Origin: an uncultured Prochlorococcus sp.
Lineage (GTDB): Bacteria; Cyanobacteriota; Cyanobacteriia; PCC-6307; Cyanobiaceae
DNA length: 21,492 nucleotides
Assembly (NCBI GenBank): GCA_902572675.1
Contig: CACGGY010000010.1
Span: forward strand, 1-21,492
Direction of reading: 5' to 3'
In this document: piece by piece, positions 7,802 to 16,480 of the stretch
Layout of the letters: each line of letters opens with the position of its first letter
Position numbering within the stretch: position 1 is the stretch's first letter
The notes under the pieces: generated by a model
Database searches by the model: none
What the model was told of the DNA's origin: nothing
What the model saw: the letters and a program-made list of their open reading frames with translations, nothing else
Translations under genes and position numbers: made by a program

Positions 7802-8932
7802 TCTTTTTGTAGGATTTTCAATTAATAAGTTATGAGTTTCCTTTAATAAATTGGGTATATCTAATTTACTAGGGCATTTAGGAACACATTCATTACATTC
7901 TTGACAAAATGAGGAATTTTTTTCTTCCCACCAGTGGCCAGCTTTTCCTATTAAATTGTATCTTTCTTTTGAAAATTCTAATTGGCCATAACCAACAGAT
8001 ATATTTCTTAAACGAAGTATTTCTGGAATAGGCACTTCATTTGGACATGGAAGACAAGATCTACATTGTTCACATTTGGTTGAGTTTAATCTTTCATTAG
8101 AAACTTCCTCAATTTTATTAAGGGCGCTTTTTTCAAGTTTTGTAAGCCTCTCGAATGAGTTTCTAAGTTTATGCGCAAATTCAAAATCTTTTTTGTTTGT
8201 CGCCCCCAAGGATAAAGTTGTAATACCTTTTGCCAGAAGAAATCTATACGCTAATTCTAATGGATGAAAAGGCTTAGAGGCCTCTATCAAAATATCACTT
8301 GGAGAATATAATCTGCCGCCTTTATCTGCAGGTGATATTGCTAAAACTCCCATACCTTTTTTTATAGCTTCCTCTGCTAAAGCAATCTTAGATTGATCTA
8401 AATAATGCAAATGAAGACTACAAAAAGTAAAAACTTCACAGTTAATTGCATCTTTAATTAGTGAATAACTTCCGTGAGAACTAAAACCGACTTGATCAAC
8501 TAGTTCCTTCTCAAGTATCCAAGATATGAATTTCTTACCCTCTCCAGCGAGAACCCAATCTAGATGTTTTTTTAAGTTGAGTCCGTGAATTGCAAGATTA
8601 TTAATTTTCTCGCGATTTAAATTTTTAAGTGACTTTTTAAAATTATTTTTTAAAAAGTCAAAATCACCCTTTGGTAAAACTTTGGAAGTAATCACCCAAT
8701 TTTTTTCTTTTATATTCTCTTCTATTGCCAATTTTTTTATTGAATTTCCAATAAGTGATTCAGCATCACCATAAGAAGGTGCTGTTTCTATGTGGTTTAT
8801 TCCTACATAATGTGCATTTTTTATTATGCTATACATTTTTTCGAGACTTTCAGTTGCTCGCATTGTCCCTAAAGTGAATAAGCTCACTTTCGCCCCTTTA
8901 CCAAATGATCTTTTTTGTGAATTAATAATCAT
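7790..8932 (-). CDS. Aldo/keto reductase with two C-terminal 4Fe-4S cluster motifs
   Basis: The 380-residue protein joins an N-terminal aldo/keto reductase TIM barrel (about residues 1-275) to a ferredoxin-like tail. The barrel shows 'HIETAPSYG' (Glu49, Tyr54), 'VITSKV' (Lys84) and 'NLAIHG' (His116), matching the catalytic tetrad except that the usual Asp is Glu49. The tail has Cys287-x2-Cys290-x2-Cys293-x2-Cys296-Pro and Cys343-x2-Cys346-x2-Cys349-x3-Cys353-Pro, enough for two 4Fe-4S clusters, as in the COG1453 type of oxidoreductase. Substrate and electron partner are unknown. It is single on its strand and converges with the solute-binding lipoprotein gene, overlapping it by 12 bases. ATG start; the N-terminus fits the family. 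Confidence 0.88.
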   Translation of the reverse strand: MIINSQKRSFGKGAKVSLFTLGTMRATESLEKMYSIIKNAHYVGINHIETAPSYGDAESLIGNSIKKLAIEENIKEKNWVITSKVLPKGDFDFLKNNFKKSLKNLNREKINNLAIHGLNLKKHLDWVLAGEGKKFISWILEKELVDQVGFSSHGSYSLIKDAINCEVFTFCSLHLHYLDQSKIALAEEAIKKGMGVLAISPADKGGRLYSPSDILIEASKPFHPLELAYRFLLAKGITTLSLGATNKKDFEFAHKLRNSFERLTKLEKSALNKIEEVSNERLNSTKCEQCRSCLPCPNEVPIPEILRLRNISVGYGQLEFSKERYNLIGKAGHWWEEKNSSFCQECNECVPKCPSKLDIPNLLKETHNLLIENPTKRLWG

Positions 8933-8967
8933 CTAAATATGATCAATTTTTTTTTTACTCTTTAATT

Positions 8968-8973
8968 TATAAT
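8968..8973 (+). promoter_or_regulatory. Possible -10 box upstream of ribE
   Basis: A perfect TATAAT lies 64 bases before the ribE ATG in the 105-base divergent gap to the aldo/keto reductase gene. No clear -35 hexamer is present at the expected distance, and a TATAAA lies 15 bases further on, so the assignment is weak. Confidence 0.25.
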
Positions 8974-9037
8974 TGAAAATGATATAAAGTAAATTACAGT
9001 AAACACAAAATTTTGCAAAAATATTTTTCTTAAATCT

Positions 9038-9691
9038 ATGTTCACAGGAATAATTCAATCAATTGGAAAACTAAAACAAGAAAAAAATATTTTAGAAATT
9101 GAAATTCTAGATAACTTATTTGATATGGCGATTGGAGACAGCATAGCTGTTGATGGAATTTGTTTGACAGTTAAAGAGATTTTTCAAAACAAATTTACTG
9201 TTGATGTCAGTGAGGAAACATTAAAAAAAACAACTTTAGGAGTAAAGTCGAACCTGAATCAGATTGTTAATTTGGAGCCGGCTCTTAGAGTTTCTGACCG
9301 TCTAGGAGGGCATATAGTCAGTGGACATGTTGATGGCCTTGGAACAGTTGAGAATATAGAGAAACTAGAGAAATCCTGGCTTTTATCTATAAAGTGGAAA
9401 AATAATAATTTTTCGAAATATGTAGTTAATAAAGGCAGCATTTGTGTAAATGGTATAAGTCTTACAATTGCGAAATATGAGCGGGAAGGAGAAATATTTA
9501 CAATTGCGATAATTCCTCATACTTGGCATAACACAAATCTGAATAAATTAAATGTTGGTGACAGCGTAAACCTTGAGGCGGATGCACTAATTAAATATGT
9601 AGAGAAATTACTTTTATTCAATAAAAATAGTAATCAAGATTTATCTTCAAATAATATTTCTTCGGAATGGCTTAAAGAAAACGGTTGGTAA
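9038..9691 (+). CDS. ribE: Riboflavin synthase alpha chain
   Basis: This 217-residue enzyme dismutates two molecules of 6,7-dimethyl-8-ribityllumazine to riboflavin and the pyrimidinedione precursor, the last step of riboflavin synthesis. It shows the expected two lumazine-binding half-domains: the first starts MFTGIIQSIGKL and contains 'GDSIAVDGICLTV' near residue 35; the second begins with 'LGGHIVSGHVDGLGTV' near residue 90 and contains 'GSICVNGISLTIA' near residue 132. 'ALRVSDRLGGH' is the conserved linker. Length is normal. It is transcribed alone here, and its stop lies 10 bases from the stop of the convergent cyAbrB gene. Confidence 0.96.
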   Translation: MFTGIIQSIGKLKQEKNILEIEILDNLFDMAIGDSIAVDGICLTVKEIFQNKFTVDVSEETLKKTTLGVKSNLNQIVNLEPALRVSDRLGGHIVSGHVDGLGTVENIEKLEKSWLLSIKWKNNNFSKYVVNKGSICVNGISLTIAKYEREGEIFTIAIIPHTWHNTNLNKLNVGDSVNLEADALIKYVEKLLLFNKNSNQDLSSNNISSEWLKENGW

Positions 9692-9701
9692 ATTATATTT
9701 T

Positions 9702-10055
9702 TTAATTTAATGGAATCAGATAAATTGTTTTTGACTCTTTTTTAAGATCGATTTTAAATTCTTGACCAGGTTCTAGACCTAATTTTTTGGTGTAGGCATG
9801 ACCAATTAATAGGTTCCCATTGCCATGAACTTTAGTTTTGAATTCTGCCTGTCTGCCTCTTGAAACTCTATTACCATTTTTCCCCTGACGACCATTTCCT
9901 ATTTTGTAACCCTTAGCTTCGATAAGCGCCCTATAAAAACTTTTTCTTAAGATTCTTCCGCTTGGACCTACGTAACCACAACCTTTTGCTATCTCATCTT
10001 CAGATTTTTTACTTAATAATTTTGCTTTTTCAAGAAGTTCTTTTCCTTCAAGCAT
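9702..10055 (-). CDS. AbrB-like transcriptional regulator (cyAbrB family)
   Basis: The 117-residue product matches the cyanobacterial AbrB-like (cyAbrB) family, DNA-binding proteins that tune carbon and nitrogen metabolism. The N-terminal half has the family pattern 'LLSKKSEDEIAKGCGYVG' followed by 'FYRALIEAKGYKIG'; the C-terminal part ('KVHGNGNLLIGHAYTKKLGLEPGQEFKIDL') looks like the swapped-hairpin AbrB domain, which in this family is placed at the C-terminus, unlike Bacillus AbrB. The start ATG has no clear Shine-Dalgarno sequence. It lies 96 bases downstream of ctaE on the same strand, so read-through from the oxidase operon is possible but not shown. Confidence 0.88.
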   Translation of the reverse strand: MLEGKELLEKAKLLSKKSEDEIAKGCGYVGPSGRILRKSFYRALIEAKGYKIGNGRQGKNGNRVSRGRQAEFKTKVHGNGNLLIGHAYTKKLGLEPGQEFKIDLKKESKTIYLIPLN

Positions 10056-10151
10056 TATCTGACAAATTTCTAATTATATATTCTTACTAAAAAGGAGAAC
10101 TGTGGCAATATAAATTAATAAAAAATATATTTAATTTTTAAATTTAGTTTT

Positions 10152-10754
10152 TTATAAAAGATACAAGATAATAAATAAAATAACCCATATTCCATCTACA
10201 AAATGCCAGTACAATTCAACAGCTTCTAATGGAAACATATTTTTACTAGTTAATCTTCCACCATTGATTCTCGATTGCCAAGCAATAATTAAAATCATTA
10301 AAGTGCCTAAAGTGACATGTAATCCATGAAAACCAGTAAGAGCATAAAAAGTACTTGCAAATAAATTATCGGTTAATCCAAAAGGTAAATGAAAATATTC
10401 AAATAATTGACATATTAAAAATATAATTCCAAGAAAAGCAGTGATAAACAACCATTTTTGGGAATCAGAGTTTTTATCTTTTAAAAGCGCTTTGCCTGCT
10501 TTATGGAAGGTTGCACTACTAACAAGTAACAAAATTGTATTGAGTGTAGGTATTGGTAGTTCTAATTCATAAATAGCACCATCAGGTAATGGATTTACTG
10601 CTTTATAAGTTAAATAAGCAGCAAAGAATCCGGCAAAAGTCATTCCGTCGGCAATTAGGAAAGTTATAAGACCAAACATTCTGAAGTCTTGATGTGTTTC
10701 ATTAACTTCAGAATTATTTTTTTGAATTTCTTTTGAGCTATCTAGTGTTGTCAT
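10152..10754 (-). CDS. ctaE: Cytochrome c oxidase subunit III
   Basis: The 200-residue subunit III of the aa3-type terminal oxidase has about five membrane helices, the short bacterial form. Diagnostic stretches are 'FGLITFLIADGMTFAGFFAAYLTYK' near residue 27, 'LTGFHGLHVTLGTLMILIIAW' near residue 138, and the C-terminal 'AVELYWHFVDGIWVILFIILYL'. It is the last gene of ctaC-ctaD-ctaE, 6 bases after ctaD. ATG start preceded by a soluble, polar N-terminal stretch of about 25 residues. Confidence 0.95.
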   Translation of the reverse strand: MTTLDSSKEIQKNNSEVNETHQDFRMFGLITFLIADGMTFAGFFAAYLTYKAVNPLPDGAIYELELPIPTLNTILLLVSSATFHKAGKALLKDKNSDSQKWLFITAFLGIIFLICQLFEYFHLPFGLTDNLFASTFYALTGFHGLHVTLGTLMILIIAWQSRINGGRLTSKNMFPLEAVELYWHFVDGIWVILFIILYLL

Positions 10755-10760
10755 ATGTTT

Positions 10761-12386
10761 TTATTTCTGTTCAGAAATTTCTTTACCATAACCATATGGT
10801 TCTTCCACTAATGGAGCTTCTCCTTCCCAATTTTCAACTGGAGGTGGAGAAGAAGTTAACCATTCAGGTGTAAGAGCATTCCAAGGGTTATCTCCAGCAT
10901 TTTTTCCATTTCTCGCACTAAGGAATACGTTAATTAAAAAAGGAATTGTACTTATAGCCATCAAAAGAGCCCCAAGGCTACTAATTTGATTAACGAACTG
11001 GAATTGAGGATCATATTCTGCAACTCTTCTTGGCATTCCATTTAAACCAAGCCAATGTTGAGGAGCAAAGCACAAGTTAAATCCAATAAAAGTAATTATA
11101 AAGTGTAAAATTCCTAATTTTTCATTGAGCATTTTCCCAGTTACTTTGGGGAACCAATGATAAATGGAAGAGAAAATAATAAAAACAGTCCCTCCATAAA
11201 CTATGTAATGAAAATGGGCTACAACGAAATAGGTATCATGTACGTGAATATCGAAAGGTACCTGTGCCAAAGCAACTCCTGTAATACCTCCAAAAACAAA
11301 ATTTATAATAAATCCGCAAGAGAATAACATTGCACTATTAATGGAAATTTTACCTCCCCATAATGTTGCAACCCAATTGAAAAATTTTATACCTGTCGGA
11401 ACAGCAATAAATGCTGTGGCGATAGTAAAGAATAATCTCATCCAAGGGGGCGTTCCACTCGTAAACATGTGATGCGCCCAAACAACTAAACCTAAAACTA
11501 CTATCCCCATTATTGAAAAAACCATTGTTGTATATCCAAAAAGTGGTTTTCTAGCGTGTACAGGAAGTATTTCACTAACTAAACCAAATGCAGGAAGGAC
11601 CATAATGTATACAGCTGGATGAGAATAAAACCAAAATAAATGCTGATAAACTACGACATTGCCACCTAAAACAGGATTGAAAAAACCTGTATTAGCGATG
11701 ATATCGAAGCTAAGTAGAATTAAAGTGCCTGCTAAAACAGGAGTTGACAAAACAACTAATAGACTTGTTCCAAGCATTGCCCAACAATACATTGGCAACT
11801 GCATAAGTTTTAATCCTGGCCTTCTTAGTTTGATAATGGTCGCGATAAAGTTTATTCCACCAAATATAGAACTGCCTCCAAGTAATAAAACGCTCAGAAT
11901 CCAAATAATTTGTCCCGATTGAGGAGTAGTTATGCTCAAAGGAGGATAAGCCGTCCATCCAGCCTGAGCAGCACCCTCAACAAAATAGCTAGCTACCAGC
12001 ATCAAACCTGAAGGAGGAATTAACCAAAAAGCTACTGCATTTAATCTTGGGAATGCCATATCTCTCGCACCTACATAAAATGGAATTAAATAATTTCCAA
12101 AAGCACCGTTAACTACAGGAACTATCCAAAGGAATATCATTATTGTTCCGTGTAAAGTTAAAACTTGGTTATAAACATCTCTTGGCATAAAATCAGACAT
12201 TGGGCTGGCCAGTTCAATTCTTATAGCGCTCGCTAGAGTTCCTCCTATTAAATAGAAGAGAAAACCGCAAACCAAGTATTGAATCCCAATTACTTTATGA
12301 TCAAGGCTAAAACTAAAGTATCTAAGCCAGCCTTTGGGTTGAAGACTTTCATTATTAGTTTTTTGTGGATCAATTGATATTGTCAT
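10761..12386 (-). CDS. ctaD: Cytochrome c oxidase subunit I (A2-like heme-copper oxidase)
   Basis: The 541-residue catalytic subunit carries heme a and the heme a3-CuB centre that reduces O2 to water. Visible ligands: His79 (TLHGTIMIF) and His393 for heme a, His391 for heme a3 (VAHFHYIVYGG), and His256, His305 and His306 for CuB, with Tyr260 as the cross-linked tyrosine. The motif around His256 is Tyr254-Ser-His-Pro-Ala-Val-Tyr, so the Glu of the common HPEVY motif is absent and the Tyr-Ser pair typical of A2-type oxidases is present. The ATG overlaps the ctaC stop by four bases (ATGA), which suggests translational coupling, and a GAGGT Shine-Dalgarno sequence lies just upstream. Length is typical. 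Confidence 0.97.
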   Translation of the reverse strand: MTISIDPQKTNNESLQPKGWLRYFSFSLDHKVIGIQYLVCGFLFYLIGGTLASAIRIELASPMSDFMPRDVYNQVLTLHGTIMIFLWIVPVVNGAFGNYLIPFYVGARDMAFPRLNAVAFWLIPPSGLMLVASYFVEGAAQAGWTAYPPLSITTPQSGQIIWILSVLLLGGSSIFGGINFIATIIKLRRPGLKLMQLPMYCWAMLGTSLLVVLSTPVLAGTLILLSFDIIANTGFFNPVLGGNVVVYQHLFWFYSHPAVYIMVLPAFGLVSEILPVHARKPLFGYTTMVFSIMGIVVLGLVVWAHHMFTSGTPPWMRLFFTIATAFIAVPTGIKFFNWVATLWGGKISINSAMLFSCGFIINFVFGGITGVALAQVPFDIHVHDTYFVVAHFHYIVYGGTVFIIFSSIYHWFPKVTGKMLNEKLGILHFIITFIGFNLCFAPQHWLGLNGMPRRVAEYDPQFQFVNQISSLGALLMAISTIPFLINVFLSARNGKNAGDNPWNALTPEWLTSSPPPVENWEGEAPLVEEPYGYGKEISEQK

Positions 12387-13186
12387 AAATTTACCTCGGG
12401 TTTTTTATTTTTGTTAAACCATTCGTTGTAATCAGATTCTTCTTCAACAACTATCGAGGCTCTCATTCCTCCATGATATGGGCCACATAATTCTGCACAA
12501 ATTATCGGATATTTTCCTACTTTTGTAGGAGTGAAATTTAGGATAGTTGGTTGTCCAGGAATAATATCCTGCTTAATTCTGAACTCTGGTACCCAAAAAG
12601 CATGAATTACATCTTTGGATTCCATTTTCATTGATACTTTTTGATCAACAGGAACGTGAAGTTCTCCTGATATGAAATTGCCCTTGGGATAATTGAATAG
12701 AAATGCAAATTGCATAGCCGAAACTTCAATTGATAAATTATTTATAGCTATTTCATTATCAGAAGTTTGACTTATTCCAGCCCATATTTTTTCAGTATTA
12801 GAACTCATCATTTCATGATTATGATTTAGTTCTTTCATCCCTCCCATTCGATCGTAGATGTTGTAGCTATATAGACCTATTAATAAAACAATTATTGAAG
12901 GGATAATTGTCCACACAATTTCTAAGCTTAAATTTCCCTCTAAAGCTATACCATCGCCTATCTGATCATTTCTTTTCCTAAATTTAAATAAGCTATAAAT
13001 AACTGCTATTGTCATACCTATAAAAATAATTAATCCAATAATGAAAAGAATTTTAAAAAGTTCATCGTAAATTGGTGCATTAATACTTGCTTCCGCTGGG
13101 AGCAAATTTACATTAAAACCAATCCAAAAAGATATAGCAAAAACGAGAGAAATAATTAGTATTAAATAAATGTTTTTATTTAACAA
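12383..13186 (-). CDS. ctaC: Cytochrome c oxidase subunit II with CuA site
   Basis: The 267-residue subunit II accepts electrons from cytochrome c or plastocyanin at its binuclear CuA centre. Two N-terminal membrane segments (about residues 5-25 and 45-68) are followed by a cupredoxin domain with the full CuA ligand set: His195 (HAFWVPEF), Cys230, Glu232, Cys234, His238 and Met241 (CAELCGPYHGGM). The start is TTG (complement of 13184-13186), supported by AAGGA five bases upstream and by the N-terminus. It is the first gene of the oxidase operon and is divergent from ctaA. Confidence 0.95.
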   Translation of the reverse strand: MLNKNIYLILIISLVFAISFWIGFNVNLLPAEASINAPIYDELFKILFIIGLIIFIGMTIAVIYSLFKFRKRNDQIGDGIALEGNLSLEIVWTIIPSIIVLLIGLYSYNIYDRMGGMKELNHNHEMMSSNTEKIWAGISQTSDNEIAINNLSIEVSAMQFAFLFNYPKGNFISGELHVPVDQKVSMKMESKDVIHAFWVPEFRIKQDIIPGQPTILNFTPTKVGKYPIICAELCGPYHGGMRASIVVEEESDYNEWFNKNKKPEVNL

Positions 13187-13402
13187 TTGATTCCTTAAAA
13201 AATTGTATTTATATCCTCAAGATATTCAATTTTTTTAATCCTGCATCCTTTGTTAAAAGAAAAACATTTAAATTCACAACTTCTTAAGATTTATGAAATA
13301 AAAGGCGTATTATTAATAACTTTTTAGAGTTAATTGTCAGGGAAAAAAGATTAAATTAGTAAATTATTTTTTAAATTAAAGATATTAATTTTTAATTAAT
13401 GT
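13187..13402. other. Divergent control region between ctaC and ctaA (216 bases)
   Basis: This is the longest non-coding gap in the window. It lies between the oxidase subunit operon (minus) and the heme A synthesis genes (plus), so both promoters should be here. It is very A+T rich with many T and A runs. I see no strong -10/-35 pair, no long inverted repeat and no RNA gene. Confidence 0.5.
13192..13196 (-). promoter_or_regulatory. Ribosome binding site deciding the TTG start of ctaC
   Basis: On the minus strand AAGGA ends five bases before the TTG codon of ctaC. Most genes in this window lack a visible Shine-Dalgarno sequence, so this one gives real support for the non-ATG start. Confidence 0.7.
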
Positions 13403-14380
13403 TTGGATTTTGAATCTAATTTATTATGCAAAATAATAATAGGTTTTATCCATTTGATTAATAACCAATTATATAAATCAAAATATCTGACAGTTTTTAA
13501 AAGGTTGGGAAGTCATAGTGTACTCGCACTCATCGCACTAATCGTAATTGGAGGTGCTACCAGAGTCATGGAGGCCGGACTTGCCTGCCCAGACTGGCCA
13601 TTGTGTTATGGATCTTTTTTGCCTTTTAATCATATGAACTTAAGAGTATTTCTAGAGTGGTTTCATCGTCTAGATGCTTTTCTGGTTGGAATATTAATTC
13701 TTTTTAAATTTACCCTTTCAATAATCTGGAAAAATGAAATTCCAAATTGGTTACCTAAAACTTATTCATTATTACTTTTTCTCGTTATTGTCCAAGGATC
13801 TTTTGGAGCTTTAACAGTAATAAACCTGCTTGATTCATATACTGTTACTGGACATCTTTTAATAGCTTTTCTACTTCTCATCACAACAATTTCAATAAAT
13901 CAAAATTTAGAAAATGATGACATAGAAGAGCCATTAATTTGGTGGAAATTATTATTGTTTGTTCCTCTTTTACTTACTCTGATTCAATCTTTTATTGGTG
14001 TAAGGCTTTCATCTACTTGGTCAGCACATATTTGCTTATCTTTTAATAAACAATGTCTAATTCTAAATACTCATAAATTATTTGCTTTTCCAATTGCTTT
14101 TTCAATTCTATTAATTATTGCTACTGCAATTTATAAGAGAAATTTACTTAATGAAAATTGGAAATATCTCTCAGCACTTATTTTTCTCTTGTTTTCCCAA
14201 ATTGCTTTGGGTGTTTTAAGTCTTAAAACAAACTTAAATGAACCTATTTTTATTATCGGTCATCAACTTAACGCCTCTTTATTTATTGCGATATTAACAA
14301 CATTAATTTTTAGAAATCCTTTTACCAAAAAAGGTCTAAACCACTCCCTAAATTCTCAAATGGTTGGTGTCAATTCATGA
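13403..14380 (+). CDS. ctaA: Heme A synthase
   Basis: CtaA (COX15 family) oxidises the C8 methyl group of heme O to a formyl group, giving heme A for CtaD. The product has about eight membrane helices and the four conserved heme-binding histidines: His88 (EWFHRLDAF), His151 (TGHLLIAF), His224 (NTHKLFAF) and His287 (IIGHQLNA). Cys62 and Cys68 (ACPDWPLC) form the outer-loop cysteine pair, and a second pair occurs in '[10 protein letters not shown]'. The start is uncertain: TTG at 13403 gives 325 residues, but TTG at 13454 ([10 protein letters not shown], 308 residues) fits family length better and has an AGG ten bases upstream. The nearest ATG (13399) is in another frame and stops after four codons. 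The end overlaps ctaB by four bases. Confidence 0.93.
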   Translation: MDFESNLLCKIIIGFIHLINNQLYKSKYLTVFKRLGSHSVLALIALIVIGGATRVMEAGLACPDWPLCYGSFLPFNHMNLRVFLEWFHRLDAFLVGILILFKFTLSIIWKNEIPNWLPKTYSLLLFLVIVQGSFGALTVINLLDSYTVTGHLLIAFLLLITTISINQNLENDDIEEPLIWWKLLLFVPLLLTLIQSFIGVRLSSTWSAHICLSFNKQCLILNTHKLFAFPIAFSILLIIATAIYKRNLLNENWKYLSALIFLLFSQIALGVLSLKTNLNEPIFIIGHQLNASLFIAILTTLIFRNPFTKKGLNHSLNSQMVGVNS

Positions 14381-15378
14381 ACAGTAGTAACTTAGAAAAC
14401 TTGAAATATAAATCTTCAATTAGGGATGAAGTTGTACCTTCAAGAAAAAGATTAACTTTGCCACCTTGGCTTGAAGTAGCAAAACCTAGATTAATTCCAC
14501 TTTTACTGGCAACAACTTTAGGAGGAATGGCCTTAACAGAGGAATGGCCTTTGTCTTCACCTAAGCTTATCTGCACTTTAGGAGGCGGTGCTTTGGCAGC
14601 AGCAGCAGCAGGAGCTCTTAATTGCTTGTGGGAAATGGAATTAGATAAAAGGATGACAAGAACTAGTAAAAGAGCCTTGCCAGCAGGAAAATTGTCATCT
14701 GAGACTGTATTTTTAGCTGCCGTATCATGTACTTTGGCAGCTTCGATGCTTTTAGTAAGTGGTGTAAATTATTTGGCTGCGGGATTAACTCTTCTAGGCT
14801 TATTTAGCTATGTAATTTTATATACAGTTATTTTGAAACCTCGTACAACCAAAAATATTGTTTTCGGAGGAGTTGCTGGCGCGATACCACCTTTAGTTGG
14901 TGCATCTGCTGCTACAGGGCATGTAGGCCTAAGTGGTTGGTGGTTGTTTGGTTTAGTAATGTTATGGACTCCAGCTCATTTTTGGGCACTTGCAATTTTA
15001 TTGAAGGATGATTACGCATCTGTTGGTATTCCTATGCTTCCTTCTGTTAAGGGATCTGTTTTTACTGCTAAAGCGATTTCTCGTTACGGATGGGCAACAG
15101 TTTTGATGAGTATTATGGGAGTCTTTGCTTTACCTGAAGGGGGTCTATTATACGGAATTATGTTATTGCCATTTAATGGAAGACTTTTGCAATTAATAAA
15201 TGAATTAAAGAAATCTCCTGATGATCTTTCAAGAGCAAAGTCTCTTTTTAGGTGGTCTATTCTCTATATGTTTGGTATTTGTCTTTTGTTATTAATTTCC
15301 AGAACCCAACTATCCGTAGAATTTGAGCAGCAATCTATGCAAATATTTTTATCTATAGTATCCCTGCTTAGTAATTAA
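14377..15378 (+). CDS. ctaB: Protoheme IX farnesyltransferase (heme O synthase)
   Basis: CtaB, a UbiA-family membrane prenyltransferase, adds a farnesyl group to heme B to give heme O, the substrate of CtaA. The 333-residue product has a 30-residue soluble start, then '[22 protein letters not shown]', typical of the family. The first diphosphate/Mg motif reads Asn82-Cys-Leu-Trp-Glu86-Met-Glu88-Leu-Asp90 followed by '[10 protein letters not shown]', so two of the three usual Asp positions are Glu. The second motif, '[18 protein letters not shown]', keeps its Asp residues. The ATG overlaps the ctaA stop (ATGA), which indicates a coupled operon. Confidence 0.95.
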   Translation: MNSSNLENLKYKSSIRDEVVPSRKRLTLPPWLEVAKPRLIPLLLATTLGGMALTEEWPLSSPKLICTLGGGALAAAAAGALNCLWEMELDKRMTRTSKRALPAGKLSSETVFLAAVSCTLAASMLLVSGVNYLAAGLTLLGLFSYVILYTVILKPRTTKNIVFGGVAGAIPPLVGASAATGHVGLSGWWLFGLVMLWTPAHFWALAILLKDDYASVGIPMLPSVKGSVFTAKAISRYGWATVLMSIMGVFALPEGGLLYGIMLLPFNGRLLQLINELKKSPDDLSRAKSLFRWSILYMFGICLLLLISRTQLSVEFEQQSMQIFLSIVSLLSN

Positions 15379-15416
15379 ATTAGATGTAAAATGTTTTATA
15401 AGAAAAAGTAAGTTTG

Positions 15417-16433
15417 ATGAATTATATAAAAGTTAAAGGGCTCTCAAAATCTTATTCAGAAATCAAGGCTTTAAAAAATTTATCAATGGAAATTGAAGCT
15501 GGAACATTATTCGGAATACTAGGTCCAAATGGTGCTGGCAAATCAACACTTATAAAAATACTCGCTACTTTAATAGAGCCTGATAGTGGAGAAGTTTTAA
15601 TAAATAATATTAATCTGATAAAAAATTCAAGGAAAATTAGAGAATTAATTGGTTATGTTGCCCAGGACATTGCACTTGATAAAATATTAACTGGAAGAGA
15701 GCTTTTGGATTTTCAAGCAGATTTATATCACATCAACAAAAACAAAAAATTTGAAAGAATAAATAAATTAATAGATCAATTAGAAATGAATGATTGGATT
15801 GATCGTAAGTGCGGAACTTATTCAGGGGGAATGAAAAGAAGAATAGATCTTGCCGCTGGATTATTACATTTACCCCAAGTATTAATATTGGATGAACCTA
15901 CAGTTGGTTTAGATATTGAAAGTAGAAATATCATATGGCAACTTTTGAAAGATTTGAGAAATAAGGGAATGACTATTATTTTGAGCAGTCACTATCTTGA
16001 TGAAATAGATAAATTAGCAGATAAATTAGTGATAATTGATAATGGAAGAGTTATAGCACAAGGGGCTCCTACAGATCTGAAAAATAAATTAGGAGGAGAT
16101 AGAGTAACTTTGAAAGTAAGAGAATTTAGTAATCAGGAAGAGGCAAAAAATATATGCCAAATTTTATCTTCAATAGATGGAATTAGTCAGATTATCATAA
16201 ATGAAGCTCAAGGTTTCTCGATAAATTTTGTAGCAGATAAGGAAAAAGATTTACTTACGAAGCTCAAAGTGGAATTGGCCTTCTCAAAGTTTGAAATTTT
16301 TTCTCTTACCCAAAGTCATCCCAGCTTAGATGATGTATATCTTCAGGCAACGGGGAAAACATTATTGGATGCCGAAATTTCTATGGCAGGGAAAAGAGAC
16401 CTTAAAAAAGAATCAAAGCAATCAATGCGATAA
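15417..16433 (+). CDS. ABC-2 type exporter ATP-binding protein (DrrA/CcmA-like)
   Basis: This 338-residue ATPase belongs to the DrrA/NatA/CcmA group that pairs with ABC-2 permeases. Motifs in order: Walker A Gly36-Pro-Asn-Gly-Ala-Gly-Lys42-Ser-Thr, Q-loop 'GYVAQD', signature 'TYSGGMKRR', Walker B 'VLILDEPTVGLD', and the switch His in 'ILSSHYLDE'. The last 110 residues form the extra C-terminal domain common in this group. I place the start at the ATG at 15417; a TTG codon directly before it is also in frame. It follows ctaB by 38 bases and precedes the permease by 47 bases. The substrate is unknown; a link to oxidase or heme biogenesis is only suggested by position. Confidence 0.92.
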   Translation: MNYIKVKGLSKSYSEIKALKNLSMEIEAGTLFGILGPNGAGKSTLIKILATLIEPDSGEVLINNINLIKNSRKIRELIGYVAQDIALDKILTGRELLDFQADLYHINKNKKFERINKLIDQLEMNDWIDRKCGTYSGGMKRRIDLAAGLLHLPQVLILDEPTVGLDIESRNIIWQLLKDLRNKGMTIILSSHYLDEIDKLADKLVIIDNGRVIAQGAPTDLKNKLGGDRVTLKVREFSNQEEAKNICQILSSIDGISQIIINEAQGFSINFVADKEKDLLTKLKVELAFSKFEIFSLTQSHPSLDDVYLQATGKTLLDAEISMAGKRDLKKESKQSMR

Positions 16434-16453
16434 AAAAATTTTGGTTAACTAAC

Positions 16454-16459
16454 TATAAT
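16454..16459 (+). promoter_or_regulatory. Possible internal -10 box before the ABC-2 permease gene
   Basis: A perfect TATAAT lies 21 bases before the permease ATG in the 47-base gap after the ATPase gene. There is no -35 hexamer at normal spacing, so it may be chance or an extra start within the operon. Confidence 0.3.
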
Positions 16460-16480
16460 GAGAATTAATTACTGCTAATT

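Noticed and set aside
9689..9709. Inverted repeat TAAATTA-N7-TAATTTA between ribE and cyAbrB as a terminator
   Set aside because: The stem is seven A/T pairs only, in very A+T-rich DNA, and is explained by the two facing stop codons.
13399..13413. ATG upstream of ctaA as its start
   Set aside because: It is in a different frame and meets TGA after four codons.
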